A stretch of DNA of 64,000 nucleotides from Vibrio natriegens NBRC 15636 = ATCC 14048 = DSM 759 (GCF_035621455.1 NZ_CP141822.1:3100001-3164000), one strand, 5' to 3'; shown: positions 1 to 8,890, numbered from the stretch's first letter. Notes: generated by a model not told the origin, from the letters alone. Numbers and translations are program-made.

Positions 1-248
1 GCGCTGCCCATCATTAACTCTTCAATACGGCCACGCATTTCCGCTGCCGCTTTGTTAGTAAAAGTTACTGACATAATTGAAAACGGAGAAGCTTGTTCTA
101 CAGACATCAGCCAGGCGATTCGGTGAACAAGAACACGAGTCTTACCACTCCCTGCACCAGCAAGGACGAGCAAGTTTTCTAGAGGTGCTGCAACGGCTTC
201 ACGCTGTTTATCGTTCAAACCGTCGAGTAATAGAGATGGATCCATCAT
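1..248 (-). CDS. uvrD: DNA helicase II UvrD, N-terminal part (runs off the window)
   Basis: The first 82 codons of a superfamily 1A 3'-5' DNA helicase are visible; the rest lies beyond position 1. The start is the first of two adjacent ATG codons at 248-243. The Q motif (LNDKQREAV, residues 11-19), Walker A (GAGSGKT, 31-37) and motif Ia (TFTNKAAAEM, 62-71) are all intact. UvrD removes the incised oligonucleotide in nucleotide excision repair and unwinds DNA in mismatch repair. The gene is divergent from the bufferin operon. Rep is a close relative with the same motifs, but the N-terminus (MDPSLLLDGLN) is typical of UvrD. Confidence 0.93.
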   Translation of the reverse strand, partial: MMDPSLLLDGLNDKQREAVAAPLENLLVLAGAGSGKTRVLVHRIAWLMSVEQASPFSIMSVTFTNKAAAEMRGRIEELMMGS

Positions 249-528
249 GATGAGCTACTGGTTATTTATACATAAAAACCGATTATAACCTAAACAGCTG
301 GGCGCTGTTTAGACAAAACTTGAGAAAAAACTCGCTGTTTTTTTACTCACCTCTTCAGTCGCTTATATCAAAAGAGCAACCAAAATAGAGACTAATGGCA
401 AATTTCACTGAAAGTTTTTACCTCTCCTTCCTATCTCATAAATTAAGCAAGTGGACAAATACTGAACAACATGGTGTCGCTTCTTCTTGCGAAATGGAAG
501 TAAAGTAAACTACTCAGAGGAAATTATT

Positions 529-789
529 ATGAAAAATTCGAATCTTGCTATTACCGCTGCCGTAACGGGTCTAATCGCACTAGGCGGCACAATGCTGACT
601 GCAACATCTGCCGTCGCAGCTGAACAAGAAAAGTGTTATGGCGTAGCCAAGGCAGGTAAGAACGACTGTGCAACCAAAAACAGCTCTTGTGCCGGCACCT
701 CTAAACAAGACAGCCAAAAAGATGCCTTCGTGGTTGTGCCAAAAGGTTTATGTGACAAATTGGCGGGCGGTAGCACTTCTTCATCTTAA
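529..789 (+). CDS. bufA1: BufA-type bufferin precursor (DUF2282), exported Cys-rich peptide
   Basis: An 86-residue protein with an N-terminal export segment (residues 1-31, ending in AVAA) and a mature part with four cysteines at 36, 47, 54 and 75. The pattern CYGVAKAGKNDC is the hallmark of the DUF2282 family, recently named bufferins. These are RiPP precursors whose cysteines are modified by a DUF692 enzyme and which protect cells from copper in Caulobacter. An upstream in-frame start exists at 487, but ATG 529 has a good ribosome site (CAGAGGAAA) and gives the expected signal peptide. It is the first gene of a four-gene operon. Cysteine modification and a copper role are inferred from the family. 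Confidence 0.9.
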   Translation: MKNSNLAITAAVTGLIALGGTMLTATSAVAAEQEKCYGVAKAGKNDCATKNSSCAGTSKQDSQKDAFVVVPKGLCDKLAGGSTSSS

Positions 790-866
790 TTGTCCCCATG
801 ATGCTCGTCAGGGTGTGTGAAGGCTCTATCCACACGCCCTTTTTCTCCAGAACTCGTTGGAAAAGG

Positions 867-882
867 AGTTTCACGTGAAACA
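867..882. promoter_or_regulatory. parS site 1 (ParB-binding), overlapping the bufB start codon
   Basis: AGTTTCACGTGAAACA contains the perfect 14-bp palindrome GTTTCACGTGAAAC (868-881) and differs from the 16-bp parS consensus only in the first base. The GTG start codon of bufB (875-877) sits at the centre of the palindrome, and the ribosome site AAGGAG (863-868) abuts it. Two exact copies lie at 7710 and 11520. Confidence 0.85.
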
Positions 883-1747
883 TCAAGCTTTGCAAAACCT
901 CGTTGGGGTTGGGTTACGCATGCCTCACCTAGATTATTTCAGTCGCAACCCGTCGGACTTGTCGTGGCTAGAGGTTCACAGCGAGAACTATTTTCAACCC
1001 AACTCGGCCGAAAGAATTCAGCTACAGGCGCTTCGTAACCATTATCAAATTAGCTGCCATGGTGTTGGCTTGTCACTGGGTTCGGTAGCACGAGTCAGTC
1101 AGGAGCATCTCGCCCAGCTTAAAAGCCTTATCGATGTGATTGATCCGATGTTTGTTTCTGACCACTTAAGCTGGAGTGAGCATGGAGGTCACTATTTTAA
1201 CGACCTGCTACCCTTGCCATATACCGAAGAAGCTCTGAACGTGTTCACGCGAAACGTACAAGAAGTACAGGACTATCTGCAGCGTGAAATCTTAATCGAG
1301 AACCCATCAAGTTATGTGAAATTTCAGCATTCCACCATTAGTGAGTGGGAGTTTTTAGCTGAAGTTCAGAAACGTACAGACTGCCGATTATTACTCGATC
1401 TAAACAATGTCTACGTTTCGGCATTCAATCATGGTTTTGATTGCGACACTTATTTAGCAGGAATCCCTGCTGACAAAGTCGATGAAATTCACCTCGCCGG
1501 GTTTACTATCAAAAAATTGGAAAAAGGTGAGATTTGGATTGATACCCATAGCCGTCCTGTCAGCGAAGAAGTATGGCAACTCTATCGCCGTTGGGTCAAA
1601 CAGCATGGTCCTCGACAGACTTTAATTGAGTGGGATCTTGATATTCCCGCACCTGAAGTGTTGCTAGCAGAAGCCGATAAAGCCAAACGTGTTCTTTCAG
1701 AATACCAAACCTTTTCCGCTTTAGAATCTGCGAGGAAGGCATCATGA
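875..1747 (+). CDS. bufB1: BufB-type DUF692 / MNIO oxidative enzyme
   Basis: A 290-residue TIM-barrel-like protein of the DUF692 (multinuclear non-haem iron-dependent oxidative enzyme) family, the relatives of MbnB and TglH. Likely iron ligands lie in conserved segments: CHGVGLSLGS near 61-70, VSDHLSWSE near 94-102, IENPSSY near 142-148, DLNNVYVSAFNHG near 175-187, EIHLAGF near 204-210 and DTHSRPV near 223-229. The start is taken as GTG 875, with AAGGAG six bases upstream; a TTG at 857 is in frame but lacks a site. Its stop overlaps the next start (ATGA). By family it should oxidise cysteines of the BufA peptide. Confidence 0.9.
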   Translation: MKHQALQNLVGVGLRMPHLDYFSRNPSDLSWLEVHSENYFQPNSAERIQLQALRNHYQISCHGVGLSLGSVARVSQEHLAQLKSLIDVIDPMFVSDHLSWSEHGGHYFNDLLPLPYTEEALNVFTRNVQEVQDYLQREILIENPSSYVKFQHSTISEWEFLAEVQKRTDCRLLLDLNNVYVSAFNHGFDCDTYLAGIPADKVDEIHLAGFTIKKLEKGEIWIDTHSRPVSEEVWQLYRRWVKQHGPRQTLIEWDLDIPAPEVLLAEADKAKRVLSEYQTFSALESARKAS

Positions 1748-2499
1748 ACCTTGCTACCTTACAAAGCCAGTTCGCCAAAGCACTTCACTATCAAACATCG
1801 GGAGAAGACTGCGGTATCACCGCTGATCAATTCAGCGCAGATGAACGCATACAGATTTATCGCAACAACTTCATCATTAGCTTAAGTGAAGTTTTGTCGG
1901 CAACTTACCCTATGGTTGAAGCATTAGTGGGTGAAGCGTGTTTTACACAAATAGCTAGGCAACATGTGCTGAGCCATCCATTGACCGAAGGTCACGTTAC
2001 TCACTATGGCAAAGGCTTTCATAAAACCATTAAGAAGTTTGACCAAGTCATGTCGCATGCGCCCTATTGCGCCGAAGTCGCCCGATTTGAATGGTGTCTC
2101 GATGTGACAAGACAAACTCACTGCAACGCAAGAACGACAGAGAATCTGATTCCCCTGGCCGACCTTGCTCATGTAAATGAATCACAACAGCCCAATTTAG
2201 TCTTCCACTTGAGAGCTGGCTGCTCAGGCTTTGATTCCAATTATGCCGTGTTTGATTTGTTCCATGCGATTCAAAGCCAACAACTTGAACAACTCAATAT
2301 CAATCAACCTCAGCAAGGAGTGATTGCGTATCAACGCGACCAAGTCGTCTGTTATAAGCTGACGCCTCAGGCATTTCGCGTGTTGTGTGCTCTAGAAAAC
2401 AAACTCTCGTTGAGTGAAATGCCAAAAGTAATGCTAGACGAACTTAACCACATTACCGCTCTTGGCCTGATTGACGGCTTTACCATAAAAGAGATGTAA
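1744..2499 (+). CDS. bufC1: BufC-type DUF2063 partner protein
   Basis: A 251-residue cytoplasmic protein with an N-terminal DUF2063 domain (roughly residues 5-95, including the conserved stretch RIQIYRNNFIISLSEVLSAT), followed by a less conserved C-terminal half. DUF2063 proteins accompany DUF692 enzymes and are thought to recognise and deliver the precursor peptide. The start ATG overlaps the bufB stop by four bases, so translation is probably coupled. No export signal or transmembrane segment is seen. The family assignment rests on context and the N-terminal pattern. Confidence 0.88.
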   Translation: MNLATLQSQFAKALHYQTSGEDCGITADQFSADERIQIYRNNFIISLSEVLSATYPMVEALVGEACFTQIARQHVLSHPLTEGHVTHYGKGFHKTIKKFDQVMSHAPYCAEVARFEWCLDVTRQTHCNARTTENLIPLADLAHVNESQQPNLVFHLRAGCSGFDSNYAVFDLFHAIQSQQLEQLNINQPQQGVIAYQRDQVVCYKLTPQAFRVLCALENKLSLSEMPKVMLDELNHITALGLIDGFTIKEM

Positions 2500-2509
2500 G
2501 GAGTCCACG

Positions 2510-2965
2510 ATGACAGAAAATGTAAAAAACTTAGTTGGACGATATGATCAGTGGATTCATACCCTACAAGCTGCGTTTGTACCTTTGCTGCTGCTTTTCT
2601 GCCGTTTATGGGTCGCTTGGGTGTTTCTGAATTCAGGCTTAGTCAAAATCACCTCCTGGGATAGCACACTTTACTTATTCGAGCTGGAATATCAGGTGCC
2701 GTTATTACCTTGGGAGTTAGCTGCTTATCTAGGGACGGCAGCTGAGTTAACGCTGCCACTGTTCGTCGCTCTGGGGTTTATGACTCGCCCAATGGCTGCG
2801 ATTTTATTTCTCTTTAATATTGTCGCCGTAGTGTCCTATCCGTTACTTTGGGAAAAAGGATTCTACGATCACCAGCTTTGGGGGCTGATGATTCTAATGC
2901 TCATCGTATGGGGCGCAGGTCCGCTTTCTCTGGATCAAGCTTTGAAAAATAAACTGATGAAATAA
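2510..2965 (+). CDS. DoxX family membrane protein of the bufferin operon
   Basis: A 151-residue integral membrane protein with about four hydrophobic helices and the DoxX family signature RLWVAWVFLNSGLVKITSW near residues 33-51. DoxX proteins commonly close bufferin-type operons; their exact role is not settled, with suggested links to the quinone pool or to oxidative chemistry at the membrane. The start lies 10 bases after the bufC stop, with GGAG upstream. A strong terminator follows directly, so this is the last gene of the operon. Confidence 0.88.
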   Translation: MTENVKNLVGRYDQWIHTLQAAFVPLLLLFCRLWVAWVFLNSGLVKITSWDSTLYLFELEYQVPLLPWELAAYLGTAAELTLPLFVALGFMTRPMAAILFLFNIVAVVSYPLLWEKGFYDHQLWGLMILMLIVWGAGPLSLDQALKNKLMK

Positions 2966-2996
2966 AAAAATCCCCGCAGTAGCGGGGATTTTTTAT
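2963..2996. terminator. Bidirectional terminator between doxX and the 94-residue gene
   Basis: The stem ATCCCCGC / GCGGGGAT with a four-base loop (2970-2989) is flanked by an A-run on the left and a T-run on the right. It can end transcription from both convergent genes. Confidence 0.88.
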
Positions 2997-3277
2997 TGTT
3001 TGTTTAGGTAAGCTAACAACTCATCAGCAGAGATACCCTTCTGAGCGATATCTTTCGCTAATAGCTCTACTTGCTCGCCTTTACGTGACTCAATCACTTG
3101 CTGGAATTGGTACACAATATCACGCAGGATTGGCAGTGGTACTTGTTTTGCCGCACTACGAATGCGCTCGGAGCTTTGATTGCCCAGCTCATTAAGCAAC
3201 TTACCAAACATCACCTTTTCTGGTGATTCTTCCATTTGCTCTAAAATACGAGCCATTTCATACGTAGTTAACGACAT
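2993..3277 (-). CDS. Conserved hypothetical 94-residue helical protein
   Basis: A small soluble protein, charged and predicted largely helical, with no signal peptide, membrane segment or cysteine. I do not recognise its family. The segment VELLAKDIAQKGISADELLAYL near the C-terminus looks like a short helix-turn-helix-sized unit, faintly like the C-terminal region of H-NS-type proteins, but key residues of that motif are not evident. It lies 91 bases downstream of the MFS gene on the same strand, so cotranscription is possible. Its stop codon overlaps the shared terminator. Codon use is like its neighbours, so the ORF is probably real. Confidence 0.7.
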   Translation of the reverse strand: MSLTTYEMARILEQMEESPEKVMFGKLLNELGNQSSERIRSAAKQVPLPILRDIVYQFQQVIESRKGEQVELLAKDIAQKGISADELLAYLNKQ

Positions 3278-3368
3278 TACTTTTTGAATTCCATTATGGT
3301 GTCAGGAAAAGTGTGAACGACAAATATACACTCGATCCTCATATTGGAAAATACTAAATTACACAGTT

Positions 3369-4562
3369 TTACGCTTTCGCGAAGCTTGAATGCCAATTCT
3401 TACCTACTTTGGTAAACAATATGACAAGTGCAGGTAGCATAATCCACATTTGAAGTGCAATTAGTGTTTGCGGATCTAATGATAAACGCTGCAACGTACC
3501 AACCAATAAACCAGAGCCACTCATTTGGAACAATCCAAGTAACGCTGCCGCCGTACCCGCTTTATCACCAAACGGTTCTAGCGCCTTACCCGCCGCTCCG
3601 CCAAGAATGAGAGCGAAACCGATCGAAGACATAAAGATTGGCAGCATAAAAGAGAACGCGGTGTTCTGACCATTCATCAGCATCATAACCACACCTGCCA
3701 GACCTAAGGTCGAAATACCCACAACCAGCGTGTTATGCGTACCAAAACGATCCATAAACTTAGGTGCGAGCATACACGCAGCGATGTTGATTACTGCGTT
3801 CACGCCAAACCAGAACGTAAACTCATTCATCGATAGACCCATTCCTGTCATCAGTACCGACGGCGCAGAAGTCACATAGGCAAGGATTACGGCCATTGCC
3901 ATCAAACACAGCGATGCGTGGAAAATGAAAGACGGCGTACTGAGCACAGCCCAGTAACGACTGAGTTTGAATACCGCTTGTTTTTCTGTCGCAGGGTTGG
4001 TTTCCTTCATCATAAAGAACATCAACACACCAGAAACCACCGCGAAACCAGCCATAAAACTGAAATTCGCACGCCAGTCAAATTGCTGCGTCAACCAGCT
4101 ACCCAGGATAGGAGCCAAAGCCGGGATAAAGCAGATAGCACCATTAAGGTAGCTAATCATCTTGCCACTTTTTTCAGGGCCAAAGATATCGCGAACTGTT
4201 GCAAAGGCTGCCACTGATGTCGCACATGCGCCTAAGCCTTGTAGCAGTCGGGACATCAACATCCACTCAATATTTTGAGCACTCCACGCCAATAAAGCAC
4301 TCATTGCGTAAATGGTGATACCACCCAATGCAACAGTTCGACGTCCGAGTTTGTCTGCTAGCGGGCCGGCAAAAAGCTGACCGACACCCATAGCAAACAA
4401 AAACCAAGTGATCGTGTCTTGTGCTAGCGCATTATCTACCTGAAACGTGGAAGCGATAAGAGGTAAAGCAGGAAGATAAATATCTATCGCAAGCGGGCTA
4501 AAAAGTACCAAAAGGGTCAATAACGCCATCTGCATTTTACTGTTAGAACTATGGCTAGACAC
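3369..4562 (-). CDS. MFS drug efflux transporter, Bcr/CflA type
   Basis: A 397-residue protein with about 12 transmembrane helices. The first helix carries the Bcr/CflA pattern SPLAIDIYLPALP, and the loop between helices 2 and 3 has the MFS motif GPLADKLGRR. Members export drugs such as bicyclomycin, chloramphenicol or sulphonamides by proton antiport in the inner membrane; the substrate cannot be told here. GTG 4562 is preferred because TTGGAG lies six bases upstream; a TTG at 4583 would add seven residues. It is divergent from a LysR regulator that probably controls it. Confidence 0.87.
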   Translation of the reverse strand: MSSHSSNSKMQMALLTLLVLFSPLAIDIYLPALPLIASTFQVDNALAQDTITWFLFAMGVGQLFAGPLADKLGRRTVALGGITIYAMSALLAWSAQNIEWMLMSRLLQGLGACATSVAAFATVRDIFGPEKSGKMISYLNGAICFIPALAPILGSWLTQQFDWRANFSFMAGFAVVSGVLMFFMMKETNPATEKQAVFKLSRYWAVLSTPSFIFHASLCLMAMAVILAYVTSAPSVLMTGMGLSMNEFTFWFGVNAVINIAACMLAPKFMDRFGTHNTLVVGISTLGLAGVVMMLMNGQNTAFSFMLPIFMSSIGFALILGGAAGKALEPFGDKAGTAAALLGLFQMSGSGLLVGTLQRLSLDPQTLIALQMWIMLPALVILFTKVGKNWHSSFAKA

Positions 4563-4668
4563 ACTACACTCCAAATTGAACAAGAACTATTTGTGAAGCT
4601 TAATCATCTGATGATATGAATGGAAATGATGTATACTCATGACCATTATTCCTTTAAGGAAAATCATA

Positions 4669-5610
4669 ATGAATATAGAGAAGTTGGCACGTATTGATCT
4701 GAATCTGCTGGTTTGTTTTAAAGTTCTGATGGAAGAGCTCAACGTGACCCGAGCCGCGCATCGACTTTGCCTTAGCCAATCAGCGGTGAGTAAATCACTC
4801 GCCAAACTGCGCACTCAGTTTGACGACCCTTTGTTTACTCGTAATTCACATGGACTGACACCCACGCCTCGTTCTCTATTCCTAAAACCGAAACTCGATC
4901 TGTTGATTAACCAGCTGGAAGTACTAACGCAGCCTGAAGAGTTTTCTCCACAAAGCAGTGAGTACCGCTTTCAAATCGCTGCGGTGGAAAGCGTCTACCC
5001 TTTAATATTGCCTCATTTTTTACCCGCAATCTTTCAGCAGGCACCCGGCGTGACCATCAGCACCCATCCGTGGTCGGATAACACGTTTAAAATGCTACAA
5101 CGCGGCGAGTTGGATTTGGGTTTAACTGGGAAAGACATCGACATTAACGATGCCAAACTTACCCTACTGCCGCCGGATGATATTTGCGAGCAGGAAATCT
5201 ATCGCGATCATCAAATGTGTATTATCCGTAAGAACCATCCAGCACTCAACCAAAAATGGAACCTTGAGTCTTACCTATCTCTGCGACATGTTCAGGTGCG
5301 TTGCGACGGTAATGATCGCTGGTTATTGGATTATCGCCTTGCCGATATTGGCGCAGAACGGGACATCGCGGTCACAGTTCCAGATTTCAATAGTGCCGCA
5401 AGTTTGTGTTCTTATACCGATTTTATCTTCACAGCACCAAGTCACTTTGTTCAGTTGGCAGCTAAGCAACTCGACTTAGCCGTTCTGCCATTGCCACTCG
5501 AATTTCCGCCAATGGCATATACTTTGTTCTGGCATAGAGACAGAGAAAACGACCCGGCACTGAACTGGTTACGCACGATGATCACGCAAAAAACCGATCA
5601 CCTTAGATAA
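4669..5610 (+). CDS. LysR family transcriptional regulator
   Basis: A 313-residue regulator with an N-terminal winged helix-turn-helix (about residues 8-67, with NVTRAAHRLCLSQSAVSKSL as the recognition region) and a C-terminal periplasmic-binding-protein-like effector domain. The start is ATG 4669, with AAGGA eight bases upstream; ATG 4639 is in frame but lacks a good site. The layout, divergent from an MFS exporter with a short shared promoter region (4563-4668), is the usual one for a LysR protein controlling its neighbour. The effector is unknown. Confidence 0.87.
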   Translation: MNIEKLARIDLNLLVCFKVLMEELNVTRAAHRLCLSQSAVSKSLAKLRTQFDDPLFTRNSHGLTPTPRSLFLKPKLDLLINQLEVLTQPEEFSPQSSEYRFQIAAVESVYPLILPHFLPAIFQQAPGVTISTHPWSDNTFKMLQRGELDLGLTGKDIDINDAKLTLLPPDDICEQEIYRDHQMCIIRKNHPALNQKWNLESYLSLRHVQVRCDGNDRWLLDYRLADIGAERDIAVTVPDFNSAASLCSYTDFIFTAPSHFVQLAAKQLDLAVLPLPLEFPPMAYTLFWHRDRENDPALNWLRTMITQKTDHLR

Positions 5611-5798
5611 AAACTCGGACTCAATTTGCGCTTAACGGTTAAAATGAGTAGCTTAACAGTCGATAGTCCTTTTTGGCTCATCTAGGCCTGTTGTACCCAG
5701 GATTAAACTTAAGAATGTTTAATTCGATACTGCACTAAGCAGAAGGAAACAGCTCCCAAATTGAGCATGAAGGAGCCGTAATTGAAGGAATAACACAG

Positions 5799-7589
5799 AT
5801 GCATAACGATACACAAAGCCGCGTGAACGCGATTCGCGAATGGCTTGCTCAACACAATATTGATGCCCTACTCATCCCACACGAAGACGAGTATTTGGGT
5901 GAATACGTTCCGGCTCATAACGAACGCCTACATTGGCTAACCGGATTTACTGGTTCAGCCGGAGCAGCCGTCATTACGAAAGATAAAGCAGCTATGTTTG
6001 TTGATGGCCGCTATACCGTTCAAGTCACCAAACAAGTGCCTGCAGAACTATTTGAATACCGCCACCTGATTGAAGAGCCAGCGCTTGATTGGATCAAAGA
6101 CAATCTTGCAGCGGGAGCATCAGTAGCGATTGACCCACGTATGCATAGCTCCGCATGGCTAGATACGGCGCAGGCGAAACTGGCCGGTAAGTTTGAGCTT
6201 AACATGCTAACCAGTAATCCGATTGATGAATTGTGGCATGATCGCCCAGCTCCAGTGGTGTCTGATGTTCGCCTGATGCCAACGGAAGCGGTTGGTCAAT
6301 CTAGCGAAAGTAAACGTCAGGAGATCGCTCAGCTAATTAAAAATGCTGGCGCTGACAGTGCAGTCATCACCGCACTTGATTCTATTTGCTGGCTATTGAA
6401 CGTTCGTGGCTTGGATGTATCTCGCCTACCCGTACTTCTGTCCCATGCTATTCTTCATGCGGATTCCACCGTGGAATACTTCCTTGACCCAGCTAGACTG
6501 CCAAATGAATTTGAAGCACACGTAGGTTCTGGTGTCACCGTTCATCATCCTGAAGCACTTCAGTCTCGTCTTGAAGCGATGACTGGCAAAAAGGTATTAG
6601 TCGATCCAGCAATCAGCAATGCATGGTTTAAGCTGGTTCTACAGAATTCCGGCGCATCGGTTATCGCGGCGGCAGATCCATGTCTAATGCCGAAAGCAGC
6701 GAAGAACGCGGTTGAAATTGCGGGTATGAAAGCGTGTCACGTACGCGACGGCGTTGCGATGAGTAAGTTCCTATGTTGGTTAGATGCAGAAGTAGCGGCT
6801 GGTAATCTTCATGATGAAGCAACACTCGCAGACACATTAGAAGCATTCCGTAAAGAAGACCCAACATTGATGGACCTAAGCTTCGATACGATCTCAGCAG
6901 CCGGTGGTAACGCCGCAATGTGTCACTACAACCACGAGAACCAACCAGTTCCAGGTAAGCTAGAAATGAATACGCTTTATCTGGTTGACTCTGGAGGTCA
7001 GTACTTAGATGGTACAACCGACATCACGCGTACCATTGCGATTGGCCAACCATCAGCGGAAATGATCAAGCAATTCACTCTGGCGTTAAAAGGACATATT
7101 GGTGTTGCTCGTGCGCGTTTCCCGAAAGGTACTTGTGGCTACCAGATCGATACATTGGCTCGCCAACACCTTTGGGCAGAAGGTTACGATTACGACCACG
7201 GTACTGGCCATGGTGTCGGTCACTTCCTTAGTGTACATGAAGGTCCTGCAAGCATTTCTAAAAGACAAATCAATGTACCGCTAACAGAAGGTATGGTGCT
7301 ATCCAATGAGCCAGGTTATTACCGTACTGACGCATTCGGTATCCGTATCGAAAACTTAGAGCTCGTAGTGGAAACACAAACTAACGGTGACTTCCCTGTT
7401 CTGTCATTTGAGTCACTGACTCGTTGCCCAATAGACAAACGTAACATCAACGTGGATATGCTGACTCGTCCAGAACTGGCTTGGTTAAATGATTACCACC
7501 AAAAAGTCTGGGAGCAAATCAGCCCTCTTGTCGAAGGCGATGTAAAAGACTGGCTACGCGAAGCCACTCTGCCTTTGGCACATTCGTAA
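5799..7589 (+). CDS. Xaa-Pro aminopeptidase, M24B family (three-domain type)
   Basis: A 596-residue metallopeptidase that removes an N-terminal residue preceding proline. It has two creatinase-like N-terminal domains (about 1-150 and 155-310), a pita-bread catalytic domain (about 315-530) and a C-terminal M24_C segment. Likely metal ligands include the aspartates of LVDSGGQYLDGTTDITRT, the histidine in HGTGHGVGHFLSVHEGP, and the glutamates in SNEPGYY and IRIENLELV. It resembles the long cytosolic aminopeptidase P rather than the shorter E. coli PepP. ATG 5799 follows GAAGGAA. It is probably monocistronic; the 188-base upstream gap shows no clear promoter. Confidence 0.9.
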   Translation: MHNDTQSRVNAIREWLAQHNIDALLIPHEDEYLGEYVPAHNERLHWLTGFTGSAGAAVITKDKAAMFVDGRYTVQVTKQVPAELFEYRHLIEEPALDWIKDNLAAGASVAIDPRMHSSAWLDTAQAKLAGKFELNMLTSNPIDELWHDRPAPVVSDVRLMPTEAVGQSSESKRQEIAQLIKNAGADSAVITALDSICWLLNVRGLDVSRLPVLLSHAILHADSTVEYFLDPARLPNEFEAHVGSGVTVHHPEALQSRLEAMTGKKVLVDPAISNAWFKLVLQNSGASVIAAADPCLMPKAAKNAVEIAGMKACHVRDGVAMSKFLCWLDAEVAAGNLHDEATLADTLEAFRKEDPTLMDLSFDTISAAGGNAAMCHYNHENQPVPGKLEMNTLYLVDSGGQYLDGTTDITRTIAIGQPSAEMIKQFTLALKGHIGVARARFPKGTCGYQIDTLARQHLWAEGYDYDHGTGHGVGHFLSVHEGPASISKRQINVPLTEGMVLSNEPGYYRTDAFGIRIENLELVVETQTNGDFPVLSFESLTRCPIDKRNINVDMLTRPELAWLNDYHQKVWEQISPLVEGDVKDWLREATLPLAHS

Positions 7590-7623
7590 TAAATACGCTC
7601 AAACTTATCTAAGATGCAAAATC

Positions 7624-7653
7624 AAAAGGCTCTCCAAATGGAGAGCCTTTTTT
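7624..7653 (+). terminator. Terminator after the M24 aminopeptidase gene
   Basis: The stem AAGGCTCTCC / GGAGAGCCTT with loop AAAT is followed by a T-run and preceded by AAAA, so it is a strong intrinsic terminator. Confidence 0.9.
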
Positions 7654-7709
7654 AAAGGTCGTCAGATAAAGTTCAATACTTCGTTTTATTATCATCTAGC
7701 CACTCACGA

Positions 7710-7725
7710 TGTTTCACGTGAAACA
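7710..7725. promoter_or_regulatory. parS site 2 (ParB-binding), exact consensus
   Basis: TGTTTCACGTGAAACA is an exact match to the 16-bp bacterial chromosomal parS. It is intergenic, between the aminopeptidase terminator and the 3' end of thiH. Confidence 0.92.
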
Positions 7726-7747
7726 CTTACCATCTGGCACACCTAAA

Positions 7748-8875
7748 TTATCCTGAATAAACAGAGTGCCAGTCTCGCCATACTGGATCGAAACCTTTTG
7801 CTCTGATCATATCTTCTACTGAAGCTGCACTTCTTTCATCGCTGATTTCGAACTGTTCGAGTTCTACTTCTTCTGTCGCATAACCACCAGGCTGAGTTTT
7901 AGAAGCCGCAGACATACTAGTAATCCCAAGAGGCAAAACATTATCACGAAACTTTGGTGATTCACGTGTCGACAACGAAAGCTCTACTTCGGGGTTAAAC
8001 AGTCGGTATGCACAAATCAGTTGGACGAGCTGTTTATCTGTCATCACTGATTTTGGTTGTAAGCCACTGGTCGGCGCATTACCTGCACACGGACGGAGTC
8101 GAGGGAATGAAATCGAGTAACGTGATTGCCAATAAGTACGCTCAAGGTAATCAAGATGAGCCGCGGCAAAAAAGCAATCCGTTCGCCACTCTTCTAACCC
8201 GATAAGCGCGCCAATACCTATCTTGTCGATTCCCGCCTTAGCTAACCGATCTGGTGTTTCTAAGCGGTATCGGAAGTCCATTTTGTTTCCGCGCAGGTGA
8301 TGCTCTGCGTAGGTCGATGGATGATACGTTTCTTGATAAACCATCACGGCATCCAAGCCCAGTGATTTCAGCTCGGCATATTCATCCTGATCCAGAGGCT
8401 GTACTTCCATCGCCAAATAGTTAAAGCGCTGCTTTATCATCGGCACCATTTCGCGAAAGTACTTCATTCCTACTTTGGTTTCATGTTCGCCTGTTACCAG
8501 CAAGACATTGTCGAATTTCATTCGCTTGATGGCTTCAATTTCCGCCGCCACTTCTTCTTTGTTTAGCGTTCTGCGCTTAATGCGATTTTCCATAGAGAAA
8601 CCACAATAAGTACAAGCATTGGCACAAAGGTTAGAAAGGTACAATGGAATATAGAGCGACATGGTATTGCCAAAGCGCTTACGCGTCAGCGAATAAGAAA
8701 CCTTCGCCATCTGTTCAAGATACGGTTCTGCAGCAGGAGAAATGAGCGCTTTGAAATCTTCCAAATCTCGTTTGGGTTTTGCCAGCGCCCTTTCCACATC
8801 CTTGGCCGATTTGGCGTATATCGACATGGAAATATCATCCCAGTTGAACTGCTTAAAGTGGTCATAAAAGCTCAT
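7748..8875 (-). CDS. thiH: 2-iminoacetate synthase ThiH (radical SAM tyrosine lyase)
   Basis: A 375-residue radical SAM enzyme that cleaves tyrosine to p-cresol and dehydroglycine, the nitrogen and C2 donor for the thiamine thiazole ring made with ThiG. The 4Fe-4S motif CX3CX2C is seen as CANACTYCGFS near residues 84-94, preceded by PLYLSNL. The ThiH-type signatures LLVTGEHETKVGM and YQETYHPSTYAEHH are present. It is the last gene of the thi operon, starting 15 bases after thiG. The presence of ThiH rather than ThiO (glycine oxidase) is the enterobacterial and Vibrio arrangement. Confidence 0.96.
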   Translation of the reverse strand: MSFYDHFKQFNWDDISMSIYAKSAKDVERALAKPKRDLEDFKALISPAAEPYLEQMAKVSYSLTRKRFGNTMSLYIPLYLSNLCANACTYCGFSMENRIKRRTLNKEEVAAEIEAIKRMKFDNVLLVTGEHETKVGMKYFREMVPMIKQRFNYLAMEVQPLDQDEYAELKSLGLDAVMVYQETYHPSTYAEHHLRGNKMDFRYRLETPDRLAKAGIDKIGIGALIGLEEWRTDCFFAAAHLDYLERTYWQSRYSISFPRLRPCAGNAPTSGLQPKSVMTDKQLVQLICAYRLFNPEVELSLSTRESPKFRDNVLPLGITSMSAASKTQPGGYATEEVELEQFEISDERSAASVEDMIRAKGFDPVWRDWHSVYSG

Positions 8876-8890
8876 GTTAAGACCTCTCTT

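Noticed and set aside
6661..7017. 118-codon frame opposite the M24 aminopeptidase gene
   Set aside because: It lies wholly antisense to a well-conserved gene and has no recognisable features.
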